Part shown: in pieces, positions 1 through 6,026 of the stretch
Position numbering within the stretch: position 1 is the stretch's first letter
How the letters are laid out: every line of letters starts with the position of its first letter
Assembly (NCBI GenBank): GCA_937915955.1
Contig: CALGIB010000599.1
Location: forward strand, 1 to 6,216
From: an uncultured Pseudomonadota bacterium
Lineage (GTDB): Bacteria > Myxococcota_A > UBA796 > CAJQPC01
DNA: 6,216 nt
Direction: 5' to 3'
Program-made: the position numbers and the translations under genes
The notes under the pieces: generated by a model
What the model was told of the DNA's origin: nothing
The model's input: only the letters and a program-made list of their open reading frames with translations
Database searches by the model: none

Positions 1-422
1 TTGCGGGCCGCCACGAAGCGCACGATGGAGGACTGCATCGGGTGCAGGGCCAGCAGGACGCCGCCCAGCAGCGCGGCCTCCGGGCGCACGTGTCGGCGCA
101 GCAGGGTGACCAGCAGCCCCACGCTCAGCAGGTGCCAGCCCAGCGAGTGCAGCTGCGCGCCGAAGGGCCCCAGCCCCAGCGCCCGGTCCACCAGCAGGGA
201 CAGGAGCATCAGCGGCCGGTAGAAGTGGGCGCTGCTCTCGCCGATGCCCGCCCAGAGGTCCCCCCGCAGCAGCCAGTCCAGCGTCGGGGCCTGCAGGTTG
301 GGGTTGCGCAGGATCAAGCTCGCGTCGTCCCAGACGTAGTCGGCCTGCGGCGATGGGAAGAGCAGGATCGTCGTCAACAGCAGCAGCAGCCCGAGCTGCA
401 GCCGCGGGCTCAGCGGAGCCAC
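1..422 (-). CDS. TMTC-like GT-C membrane glycosyltransferase, N-terminal part (runs off the left edge)
   Basis: Only the first 140 codons are inside the window. Translation from a GTG at 422 gives one hydrophobic helix at about residues 8-22. It is followed by the motif ADYVWDD (27-33, with the Asp pair expected in the first periplasmic loop of GT-C enzymes), a conserved-looking FYRPL (67-71), further hydrophobic stretches, and ALHPMQSSIVRFVAAR near the edge (125-140). This order (VWDD, YRPL, LHP...R) is typical of the TMTC/TPR-containing O-mannosyltransferase-like families. These are polytopic inner-membrane enzymes that transfer sugar from a polyprenyl-phosphate donor to proteins or glycans. 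The substrate cannot be told. The start overlaps the end of the upstream pseudouridine synthase gene by 13 nt, so the two are probably translationally coupled. A GGAG lies 8 nt before the GTG. The C-terminus, including any TPR repeats, is not visible. Confidence 0.8.
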   Translation of the reverse strand, partial: MAPLSPRLQLGLLLLLTTILLFPSPQADYVWDDASLILRNPNLQAPTLDWLLRGDLWAGIGESSAHFYRPLMLLSLLVDRALGLGPFGAQLHSLGWHLLSVGLLVTLLRRHVRPEAALLGGVLLALHPMQSSIVRFVAAR

Positions 423-988
423 GTCGCGAACTCCGGGGGCGCGGGGCTCTCGAGCACCAGCGCGCGGTCCTCGACCGGGTGCTCCAGCCGCAGCTCGTGG
501 GCGTGAAGGGCCAGCCTGGGGGCCAGCCCGGCGGCCGCCCCTCCGTAGCGCCGGTCCCCGAGCAGGGGGTGGCCGGCCTCCTGCGCGTGGCGGCGGATCT
601 GGTGGGTGCGCCCGGTGTCCAGCCTCAGCTCGAGCAGGCTGGTGCGACCCCGGCTCAGCGCGCGCCACCAGGTCCGCGCGCGCTTGCCGTCCAGCTCGCC
701 GTCCCAGCTGCCGCTCTCGCCGGGGTCGCCCAGGACCATCGCCGTGTAGCGCCGGACCATCGTGTGGGTCTGCAGCTGCCGCGCGATGCCCCGGTTGGCG
801 GCGCGGCTCAGGCTCAGGAGCAGCAGCCCGCTGGCCGCGGTGTCCAGCCGGTGGTGCAGGCCCACGTAGGGCTCGGTCTCGCCGAGCAGCTCGTAGACCC
901 CTGGCCTCCCAGCGCGATCCCGCTGGCTCGGAAGACCCACGGGCTTGTCGATCACCAGCAGGAAGCGGTCCCGGTACAGTTCATCCAC
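410..988 (-). CDS. RluA-family RNA pseudouridine synthase (short, no S4 domain)
   Basis: The predicted product is a 192-residue cytoplasmic enzyme that converts specific uridines in rRNA or tRNA to pseudouridine. The family hallmarks are clear. They are LVIDKPVGLPS near the N-terminus (11-21), the catalytic loop HHRLDTAASGLLLL (45-58) with nucleophile Asp49, RRYTAMVLG (79-87), the RTHQIRRH motif (127-134), and HPLLGDRRYGG after it. The protein starts almost directly at the catalytic domain. The N-terminal S4 RNA-binding domain of RluC/RluD is therefore absent, as in RluA- and TruC-like members; the target site cannot be assigned. GTG at 988 is chosen because the open frame upstream, which continues antisense to pilT, has no ATG or GTG in the 57-bp divergent region. 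The first recognisable residues also follow this codon directly. No Shine-Dalgarno precedes it, but a TACGCT hexamer lies exactly 6 nt upstream. The downstream glycosyltransferase gene overlaps its stop codon. Confidence 0.92.
   Translation of the reverse strand: MDELYRDRFLLVIDKPVGLPSQRDRAGRPGVYELLGETEPYVGLHHRLDTAASGLLLLSLSRAANRGIARQLQTHTMVRRYTAMVLGDPGESGSWDGELDGKRARTWWRALSRGRTSLLELRLDTGRTHQIRRHAQEAGHPLLGDRRYGGAAAGLAPRLALHAHELRLEHPVEDRALVLESPAPPEFATWLR
431..434 (-). promoter_or_regulatory. Shine-Dalgarno GGAG deciding the GTG start at 422
   Basis: Read on the minus strand, GGAG is followed by 8 nt (TTCGCGAC) and then GTG. It sits inside the 3' end of the pseudouridine synthase gene. No ATG lies nearby in this frame, so this site supports the overlapping GTG start of the glycosyltransferase. 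Confidence 0.55.
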
Positions 989-994
989 GGGCGC

Positions 995-1000
995 AGCGTA
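995..1000 (-). promoter_or_regulatory. -10 element TACGCT of a probable leaderless promoter for the pseudouridine synthase
   Basis: On the minus strand TACGCT (fits TAnnnT) is followed by 6 nt (GCGCCC) and then the GTG start. A -10 element at this distance would place the transcription start at or next to the start codon. No convincing -35 is seen 16-18 nt upstream (GTCCCG at 17 nt). The call rests on the -10 match and on the identical spacing in the divergent pilT promoter. Confidence 0.4.
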
Positions 1001-1010
1001 GCCCGGCGGC

Positions 1011-1039
1011 TTGATGCCGGGACCTCGCGCCGGTAGGCT
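1011..1039 (+). promoter_or_regulatory. Sigma70-type promoter TTGATG-N17-TAGGCT for pilT, probably leaderless
   Basis: TTGATG at 1011-1016 (consensus TTGACA) and TAGGCT at 1034-1039 (fits TAnnnT) are separated by the optimal 17 nt. The -10 element ends 6 nt before the pilT ATG, so transcription would begin at about the A of the start codon, leaving no 5' UTR. The GGTAGG that could pass for a weak Shine-Dalgarno overlaps the -10 element itself. It lies within the 57-bp region shared with the divergent pseudouridine synthase gene. Confidence 0.55.
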
Positions 1040-1045
1040 CGCGCG

Positions 1046-2134
1046 ATGTCCGTCCGGATCCACGAGCTGCTCACCTTCGCGGTGAAGATCGGCGCCTCCG
1101 ACATCCACGTCGGCGCCGGCGAGATCCCTGCCATGCGCGTGGACGGCGAGATCAAGCGCCTGGACCTGGCTCCGCTGGGGCCCGACGACGCCAAGCGCCT
1201 GGCCTACTCGGTGATGTCCGAGAAGCAGAAGACGGAGTTCGAGAACAAGCTCGAGTGCGACTTCAGCATCGGGCTCAAGGGCCTGGCCCGCTTCCGCATC
1301 AACGTCTTCACCCAGAGCCGCGGCGTCGGCATGGTGCTGCGTCAGATCCCCAGCAAGGTGTTGACCCTCGAGGACATCAAGGCGCCCAAGGTCTTCGAGG
1401 CCATGGCCAACTACAAGAAGGGCCTGGTGCTGGTGACGGGGCCGACGGGCTCGGGCAAGTCGACGACGCTGGCCGCGATCATCGACCACATCAACAAGAA
1501 CCGGCACGAGCACATCCTGACGGTCGAGGACCCCGTCGAGTTCGTGCACGTGCCGCGCAAGTGCATCATCAATCAGCGCGAGGTCGGCTCCCACACCCAC
1601 TCGTTCACGAACGCGCTGCGCTCGGCCCTGCGCGAGGACCCCGACGTCATCCTGGTCGGCGAGCTCCGCGATCTGGAGACCATCTCGCTGGCCCTGACCG
1701 CCGCGGAGACCGGCCACCTCGTCTTCGGCACGCTGCACACCAACTCGGCCCCCGAGACCATCGACCGCGTCATCGACGTGTTCCCTCACGAGCAGCAGCA
1801 GCAGGTGCGCACGATGCTGTCGACCTCGCTGATGGCGGTGGTCAGCCAGTCCCTGCTGAAGCGGTCCGACGGCAAGGGCCGCGTGGCCGCCCACGAGATC
1901 ATGATCGCCAACAACGCGATCCGGAACCTGATCCGCGAGAACAAGCTCCACCAGATCCCCTCGATGATGCAGACGGGCAAGTCCGAGGGCATGGTCGTCA
2001 TGGAGGAGTGCCTCAAGGACCTCGCGCTGCGCGGCAAGATCAGCCGCCAGGACGCGATGCAGCTCGCCAACAACCAGCGCCTGTTCGAGGACTCCGATTG
2101 CAGCGCCGGTCGGCCGGGTGGCGGTCGGCGGTGA
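1046..2134 (+). CDS. pilT: Type IV pilus retraction ATPase PilT
   Basis: The product is a 362-residue hexameric cytoplasmic AAA-type secretion ATPase that drives pilus depolymerisation and twitching motility at the inner-membrane pilus base. The N-terminal domain starts with the family signature GASDIHV (16-22) and MRVDGEI. The motor domain has Walker A GPTGSGKST (132-140, Lys138), the Asp box TVEDPVEF (159-166), the atypical Walker B DVILVGELRD (200-209, catalytic Glu206) and the His box TGHLVFGTLHTN (222-233, His224 and His231). The C-terminal AIRNLIRE motif is characteristic of PilT and important for retraction, and IPSMMQTG...GM follows it. Together with the absence of a PilB-type N-terminal domain, this separates it from the extension ATPase PilB. 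PilU-like paralogues are the main alternative. The length is near the usual 345-375. The last ten residues are a Gly/Arg-rich tail (SAGRPGGGRR) overlapping the next gene. The ATG at 1046 gives the standard N-terminus. Confidence 0.96.
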   Translation: MSVRIHELLTFAVKIGASDIHVGAGEIPAMRVDGEIKRLDLAPLGPDDAKRLAYSVMSEKQKTEFENKLECDFSIGLKGLARFRINVFTQSRGVGMVLRQIPSKVLTLEDIKAPKVFEAMANYKKGLVLVTGPTGSGKSTTLAAIIDHINKNRHEHILTVEDPVEFVHVPRKCIINQREVGSHTHSFTNALRSALREDPDVILVGELRDLETISLALTAAETGHLVFGTLHTNSAPETIDRVIDVFPHEQQQQVRTMLSTSLMAVVSQSLLKRSDGKGRVAAHEIMIANNAIRNLIRENKLHQIPSMMQTGKSEGMVVMEECLKDLALRGKISRQDAMQLANNQRLFEDSDCSAGRPGGGRR

Positions 2135-2331
2135 CGGTCCGGGTCAACGGCGAGGACCGGGAGCTCGCGGACGGCACGACCCTGACCCAGCTCCTCGAGC
2201 AGCTCGGGCTGGTGGTCGAGGGCGTGGCGGTGGCGCTGAACCTGTACGTTGTTCCCCGCGGTGAGCTCGGGACCACCTCGCTGAGCGAGGGCGACCGGGT
2301 GGAGATCGTCCGGGCGGTGGGCGGTGGCTGA
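2131..2331 (+). CDS. thiS: ThiS-like sulfur carrier protein (ubiquitin-like, C-terminal Gly-Gly)
   Basis: The product is a 66-residue protein with the beta-grasp ThiS pattern. It opens with VTVRVNGEDREL, continues with DGTTLTQLLEQL (15-26) and GVAVALN (31-37, the conserved AVAxN strand), then VVPRGEL, and ends GDRVEIVRAVGGG. In ThiS the terminal Gly is adenylated by ThiF and converted to a thiocarboxylate that donates sulfur to thiazole synthase ThiG; MoaD-like carriers work the same way in molybdopterin synthesis. The length and the VEIVRAVGGG ending fit ThiS better than MoaD. The GTG start overlaps the pilT stop in a GTGA (4 nt), and the stop overlaps the next gene's GTG by 8 nt. Translational coupling in a polycistronic message is therefore likely. 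No thiG, thiF, thiO or other thiamine gene is visible, so the pathway is inferred from sequence type only. The gene has no obvious Shine-Dalgarno of its own. Confidence 0.85.
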   Translation: MTVRVNGEDRELADGTTLTQLLEQLGLVVEGVAVALNLYVVPRGELGTTSLSEGDRVEIVRAVGGG

Positions 2332-3709
2332 GCGGCGCCCTGCGCTGCTGGTCGCGGTCTTCGTCGCGCTGGCGCTGTGGCTGTTTCGGCCCATCTGGAA
2401 CATCGACATCTTCTGGCACGTGGTCGTCGGGCGCCTGATCCTCGAGGGCGGCGTGCCCACCCAGGACGTGCTGAGCGCGGCCCACCCCGAGGCCCCTTGG
2501 CGCACCTTCCAGTGGGGCTACGAGGTCCTGGTCGCGGCGCTCGACGGGCTGGGCGGCCTGCGCCTGGTCCAGGGGTTGCACGTCCTGGTGATGGCGGGCG
2601 CGGCGCTGGGCTACTTCGAGATCCTGCGTCGTCGCGGCCCCCGTTGGGCGGCCTTCACGGGCCTGGCCGTGCTGCTGCTGTTGTTCGAAGACCGCGTGCG
2701 GGTGCGGCCCCACGTCTTCGAGCTGGCCTACGTCATCGCGCTGCTGCCGCTGCTGCTGGAGTGGGTGCGTGGCCGCGGGGCCTGGCTCGGCGCGGTCCTG
2801 CTGGCGCTGGTCTGGGCCAACACCCACGCCGTGAGCGCCGCCTGGTGGGTGGCCCTGGTGGGGGCCTGGGCGCTGAGCGCTCCTCGGGAGCGGGCCCGCT
2901 GGGGGGTGCTGCTGGCTGGCTTCCTGGGCATGGTCGCGGTCCCCCAGGCTCGCCTCGGGGCCTTGCACGCCCTGGCCTCACACGGCACCTGGCCCTCGGA
3001 GCTGGTGCCCGAGCTGGCGAACACCTGGACCTACCTGGGCGAGGGGTGGTGGGGTGTCGTGGTGATCTTCGGCGTCGGCGCGGGGCTGCTGTGCGGGCTC
3101 GGGCTGGCCCGGGACAGCGAGCTGCCGCTGGGTCTGCGGATCGCCGCGCTGGGCTGCGCGGTCGCCTCGCTCCTGATGGTCCGCTGGGTCTGGTTCGCGG
3201 CGCTGCCGGTCGGGCTGTGGCTCAGCCAGGCGCAGCAGGCCCCTCGGTTCTTCCGGGGCCTGACGGCGCTGGCGGTGGTGGCGCTGGTGGGTCGAGGGGG
3301 CCTTCGCTGGTCGCCCTCGGAGCGCCTCCAGCTGCTCGATCCGGGGGCCTTCCCGGTGGCGGCCTGCGACTGGCTGCTCGAGCGGGATCTGCGGCTGCCT
3401 GCGGACCTCAGCCCCCGCTGGTCCGGCTACTACCTCTACCGCCTGTCCCCGGGCGCCACGGTGCTCGGTGACGGCCGGCTGGTCATGCAGCCCGACGTCG
3501 TCGAGCTCCTGCTGGCCCGAGGGCAGGGCGACGTCAGCACCTTCGATGCGGCCGTGGCGCGCTACCACACCCTGGTGCTGCTGTGGCCCAGCGCCCAGGA
3601 GCCGCCGCTGGATCCGTCCCGGTGGCGCTCGGTCTACCGCGATCCGGTGGCGGAGATCTGGCTCCCCTCCCCAGCCTGGCCGCTGCTGGAGGGCGTCTCC
3701 GCCCCCTGA
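2324..3709 (+). CDS. Polytopic GT-C-like membrane protein with periplasmic C-terminal domain, substrate unknown
   Basis: This 461-residue protein has roughly nine to ten predicted membrane segments. They include residues about 7-25, hydrophobic runs in the LVQGLHVLVMAGAALGYF, AFTGLAVLLLLF, ELAYVIALLPLLLEWV and VVVIFGVGAGLLCGLGLA regions, and a last one just before RGGLRW. A soluble tail of about 130 residues follows. The first extracytoplasmic loop reads NIDIFWHVVVGRLILEGG then VPTQDVLS (Asp28, His32, Asp48). Next comes PWRTFQWGYEVL. This resembles the D-x-W-W-H...G-x-P-x-x-D-x-F-S...W...E-x-L pattern of bacterial GT-C-fold membrane proteins usually annotated as hypothetical or glycosyltransferase-like. 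The C-terminal part, with GYYLYRLSPGATVLGDGRL, matches the GYL...P...DGR tail found in the same group. A glycan-related role is therefore inferred; the acceptor and donor are unknown. The GTG at 2324 overlaps thiS by 8 nt, and the hydrophobic helix begins right after a basic N-terminus (AERRP), which supports this start. Confidence 0.82.
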   Translation: MAERRPALLVAVFVALALWLFRPIWNIDIFWHVVVGRLILEGGVPTQDVLSAAHPEAPWRTFQWGYEVLVAALDGLGGLRLVQGLHVLVMAGAALGYFEILRRRGPRWAAFTGLAVLLLLFEDRVRVRPHVFELAYVIALLPLLLEWVRGRGAWLGAVLLALVWANTHAVSAAWWVALVGAWALSAPRERARWGVLLAGFLGMVAVPQARLGALHALASHGTWPSELVPELANTWTYLGEGWWGVVVIFGVGAGLLCGLGLARDSELPLGLRIAALGCAVASLLMVRWVWFAALPVGLWLSQAQQAPRFFRGLTALAVVALVGRGGLRWSPSERLQLLDPGAFPVAACDWLLERDLRLPADLSPRWSGYYLYRLSPGATVLGDGRLVMQPDVVELLLARGQGDVSTFDAAVARYHTLVLLWPSAQEPPLDPSRWRSVYRDPVAEIWLPSPAWPLLEGVSAP

Positions 3710-3762
3710 GCCAAGAAAGCTCGCCCGCACCCCTCACGGCTTCTCCGACCTCAGCCGATCTC

Positions 3763-3774
3763 TCTGTCGACAGA
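3763..3774. promoter_or_regulatory. Perfect 12-bp palindrome TCTGTCGACAGA upstream of the beta-helix gene
   Basis: A perfect dyad sits 33 nt upstream of the ATG at 3807, in the only sizeable gap between plus-strand genes. It could be an operator for a dimeric regulator or simply chance; no second copy is seen in the gap. The 97-nt gap (3710-3806) contains no TA dinucleotide at all, so it has no TAnnnT -10 element of the kind found before pilT. Confidence 0.25.
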
Positions 3775-3792
3775 TGGACTGACGACGGACTC

Positions 3793-3798
3793 GGAGGA
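3793..3798 (+). promoter_or_regulatory. Strong Shine-Dalgarno GGAGGA for the beta-helix/MopE gene
   Basis: GGAGGA is followed by 8 nt (GACACAAC) and then ATG at 3807. It is the best ribosome binding site in the window and fixes the start. An in-frame TGA at 3780-3782 excludes any longer N-terminus. Confidence 0.85.
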
Positions 3799-3806
3799 GA
3801 CACAAC

Positions 3807-5975
3807 ATGACCGGATTCCTGCTCGCGCTCTGCGCCCCCAGCCTGGCCGCTACGGTCACGGTGGGCCCGGACGGCGACTACACCAGCCTCGACGAGGCCG
3901 TACACGAGGCCGGCGACGGCGACACCATCCTGGTGCTCGAGAGCGACGACCAGCTGGTCGTCATCGACAGCCGCGAGCTCTTCATCCAGGGCATGGGCCC
4001 GGACGCTCAGGTGGGCCGGCTGCAGGTCCTGGGCAGCGCCAGCGTCACCGTCAGCAGCCTGACCGTGAAGCAGGGTGTGGAGATCGAGGGCGGTCAGGTG
4101 GCGCTGGACGCGCTCCGCTTCGAGGGACGCGGCCAGATGCCCGGCCCGGCGCTCACCGTCCGGGACGGCGAGGTCACCGTCGTGGCCTCGACCTTCTCCG
4201 ACTGGGAGGTCCAGGACGGCAGCCCCGTGCAGGTCTTCGGCGGGGCCCTCGAGGTCGAGTCCGGCGCCTTCCTGCGCACCTCGGGCAGCCAGGGCGGCGC
4301 CATCCGCCTGGAGGCGGGTCTGCTCATCGTCACCGACTCCTCCTTCGAGGACACCCACGCCCAGGGCGCCGGCGGCGCCATCTCGGCCAGCGGCGGCCAC
4401 CTCAAGGTGCAGTCCAGCAGCTTCCTCCGCGGCCAGGCGGCCCACGGCGGTCACATCGCCGTCGACGGCGCGAGCGCGAACGTCAGCCGCTCCACCTTCG
4501 AGGTCGGCGAGGCCAGCGAGGGCGGCGGGATCTTCTCCTTCCGGGCCGCCCAGGTCACCGTGCTGGGCAGCACCATGGCCGCCGGCTCGGCCACGCGGGG
4601 CGGCAGCGCCTTCGTCGAGGGCGGTGAGGTCACCTTCCAGGACACCCACAGCGTGGGCGGCGTGGCCACCGAGGACGGCGGGCACTTCTACGCCTCGGAC
4701 GCCCAGGTCCGCATGACCCGCAGCGTCATCGAGGGCGGCTCGGCCGCTCGCGGCGGCGGCTTCTTCCAGGGCGGCGGCGACGTCACGGTGCAGAACGCGC
4801 TGTGGACCGGCATCGAGTGGGCCGAGATCGGCGGAGCCTGGTACCAGGCCTCGGGCACCTCCAGGGTGGCCTTCGCGACCCTCGGTGACAACCACGCGGC
4901 CCACGGCGGAGGCATGGCGGTGACGGGCGGCCGGGCGGTGGTCGAGGGCTGCATCGTCACGGACAACACGGGCGAGGGCCTGTACGCCAGCGGCGCCGGC
5001 GAGGTGCAGGTCAGCTTCTCGCTGCTCTACGGCAGCTCCGGCTACGAGAGCGTCGGCGACGTCACGCTGCAGACCGGCTCGATCGTCGCGGACCCACGGA
5101 TCAAGGCCCCCGAGGCGGGCGAGTGGATGCCTGGCAGCTACAGCCCCGCGCTGGACGCGGGCCCCCTCGGTCAGTCCGACCCGGACGGCAGCCCCGCGGA
5201 CATGGGCGCCTACGGCGGGCCCTCGGCGTGGCTCCTGATGGACGGCGACGGGGACGGCTACCCCTACGGTCGCGACTGCGACGACGAGGCGGCCGCGGTG
5301 CACGAGTACGCTGTCGACGTCTTCTACGACGGCGTGGACTCGGACTGCCGGGCCGACGACGACTTCGATCAGGACGGTGACGGGCACCGGGCCGCCCAGT
5401 ACGGCGGTGACGACTGCGACGACACCGACGCGAGCCGCAGCCCCGGCAACGGCGAGCAGAACGGAGACGCCGTGGACGGCGACTGCGACGGGCTGCTCGA
5501 CCAGGACCTGGACGGCGACGGATGGTCCGCGAACGTCGACTGCGACGACGAGGACGCCTCCGTGCACCCCTGGGCCGATGACGAGCCCTACGACAGCGTC
5601 GACAGCGACTGCGCTGGAGACGACGACTGGGACCAGGACGGTGATGGCTGGCGCCTCGGCGCCGACTGCGACGACACGGACGCCTCCGTGGCCCCCGACG
5701 CGGCCGAGATCGGCGCCGACGGCATCGACCAGGACTGCGACGGTGAGGACTTCACCCCTCAGGACGACAGCGCGGCGGACCCCGATGGCGGCCGCGAGCT
5801 GATCACCCCCGACCCCGACTTCCCCGAGCGCGAGGCGAACAGCGCCATGGTCTCGCTCGGCTGCTCCACGACTTCCCCGACTTCCCCGACTTCCCCGACT
5901 TCCCCGACTTCCACAGGCTTCGCTGCTGCGCTCATGGCGCTCGCCGGTTCGCTCCTCCTCCGGCGGCGCGACTGA
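3807..5975 (+). CDS. Secreted beta-helix protein with four MopE-type repeats and a MYXO-CTERM-like sorting tail
   Basis: The product is a 722-residue predicted surface or secreted protein. Residues 1-15 (MTGFLLALCAPSLAA) form a short signal peptide lacking basic residues. Residues about 17-475 form a right-handed parallel beta-helix. It opens with GPDGDYTSLDEAV...GDTILV, continues with rungs of about 23 residues carrying GG(A/G/S/H) turns and S/T-x-F/M positions, and closes with SPALDAG (446-452) and DMGAYGG (465-471), as in many Deltaproteobacterial and Planctomycetes surface proteins. Residues 479-649 hold four repeats of the type DxDGDG(Y/W/H)...DCDD...DxxDxDC (starts 479, 521, 567, 609), matching the MopE/metal-binding repeat family, so Ca2+ or Cu binding is plausible. 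A spacer leads to LGC (Cys686), a Thr-Ser-Pro linker, a hydrophobic helix (about 705-718) and RRRD. This tail resembles MYXO-CTERM tags, thought to be processed by a rhombosortase-like protease. The ligand and role are unknown. It is probably a single-gene unit, or the tail of the upstream operon. Confidence 0.93.
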   Translation: MTGFLLALCAPSLAATVTVGPDGDYTSLDEAVHEAGDGDTILVLESDDQLVVIDSRELFIQGMGPDAQVGRLQVLGSASVTVSSLTVKQGVEIEGGQVALDALRFEGRGQMPGPALTVRDGEVTVVASTFSDWEVQDGSPVQVFGGALEVESGAFLRTSGSQGGAIRLEAGLLIVTDSSFEDTHAQGAGGAISASGGHLKVQSSSFLRGQAAHGGHIAVDGASANVSRSTFEVGEASEGGGIFSFRAAQVTVLGSTMAAGSATRGGSAFVEGGEVTFQDTHSVGGVATEDGGHFYASDAQVRMTRSVIEGGSAARGGGFFQGGGDVTVQNALWTGIEWAEIGGAWYQASGTSRVAFATLGDNHAAHGGGMAVTGGRAVVEGCIVTDNTGEGLYASGAGEVQVSFSLLYGSSGYESVGDVTLQTGSIVADPRIKAPEAGEWMPGSYSPALDAGPLGQSDPDGSPADMGAYGGPSAWLLMDGDGDGYPYGRDCDDEAAAVHEYAVDVFYDGVDSDCRADDDFDQDGDGHRAAQYGGDDCDDTDASRSPGNGEQNGDAVDGDCDGLLDQDLDGDGWSANVDCDDEDASVHPWADDEPYDSVDSDCAGDDDWDQDGDGWRLGADCDDTDASVAPDAAEIGADGIDQDCDGEDFTPQDDSAADPDGGRELITPDPDFPEREANSAMVSLGCSTTSPTSPTSPTSPTSTGFAAALMALAGSLLLRRRD
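5241..5753 (+). repeat. Four tandem MopE-type Asp/Cys repeats (protein-level)
   Basis: The repeats start at codons 479, 521, 567 and 609, so the period is 42, 46 and 42 codons. Each begins with an EF-hand-like DxDGDG loop, has a central DCDD, and ends with DxxDxDC followed by an acidic linker. Each carries two Cys, which could form a disulfide per unit. Repeat 2 is longest, with a GGD insertion before DCDD. The DNA copies are diverged, so this is an old duplication rather than a recent one. Confidence 0.85.
5871..5912 (+). repeat. In-frame 9-bp minisatellite ACTTCCCCG, about 4.7 copies
   Basis: Four identical units (5871-5879, 5880-5888, 5889-5897, 5898-5906) are followed by a partial ACTTCC. 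They encode (Thr-Ser-Pro) repeats at residues 689-700 between Cys686 and the C-terminal hydrophobic helix. The exact nucleotide identity, and the use of ACT where most nearby Thr codons are ACC or ACG, indicate expansion by slippage rather than selection on codons. The 9-nt unit means copy-number change alters linker length without a frameshift. Confidence 0.95.
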
Positions 5976-5982
5976 GCGCAGT

Positions 5983-6026
5983 GTCCGGTCTCCGAGGTCG
6001 CTCTCGGGGGACCTCGGAGACCGGAC
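5983..6026. terminator. Perfect 17-bp inverted repeat with a 10-nt loop, directly after the beta-helix gene
   Basis: Arms 5983-5999 and 6010-6026 pair without a mismatch around the loop GCTCTCGGGG. The first arm begins 8 bases after the TGA ending at 5975. The position fits a transcription terminator or an mRNA 3'-end stabilising hairpin. No T-run follows (TGCCACCCCC), so it is not a canonical intrinsic terminator in either direction. A protein-binding dyad is the alternative. Confidence 0.55.

Noticed and set aside
1..1036. Several plus-strand open frames at the left end (1-222, 42-506, 353-1036)
   Set aside because: They are antisense to the glycosyltransferase and pseudouridine synthase, are rich in Arg/Gln/Pro/Ala, and show no motif.
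989..1951. Minus-strand frame open upstream of the pseudouridine synthase start
   Set aside because: The frame is antisense to pilT, with no family resemblance. The real enzyme begins at the GTG at 988, next to its conserved N-terminus and the TACGCT element.
1255..2130. Plus-strand frame in register with thiS running through pilT
   Set aside because: The translation is Arg/Pro/Gln-rich shadow sequence. Only the part from the GTG at 2131 matches the ThiS family.
3819..3833. Possible lipobox around Cys9 in the beta-helix protein signal peptide
   Set aside because: The residue before Cys is Leu (LLALC), not Gly, Ala or Ser. The LAA end of the segment fits an ordinary signal peptidase site better.
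5241..5753. Asp-rich DNA repeat region considered as a CRISPR-like or satellite array
   Set aside because: The repeats are conserved at protein level only, are diverged in DNA, and follow the MopE Asp/Cys pattern in a single reading frame.
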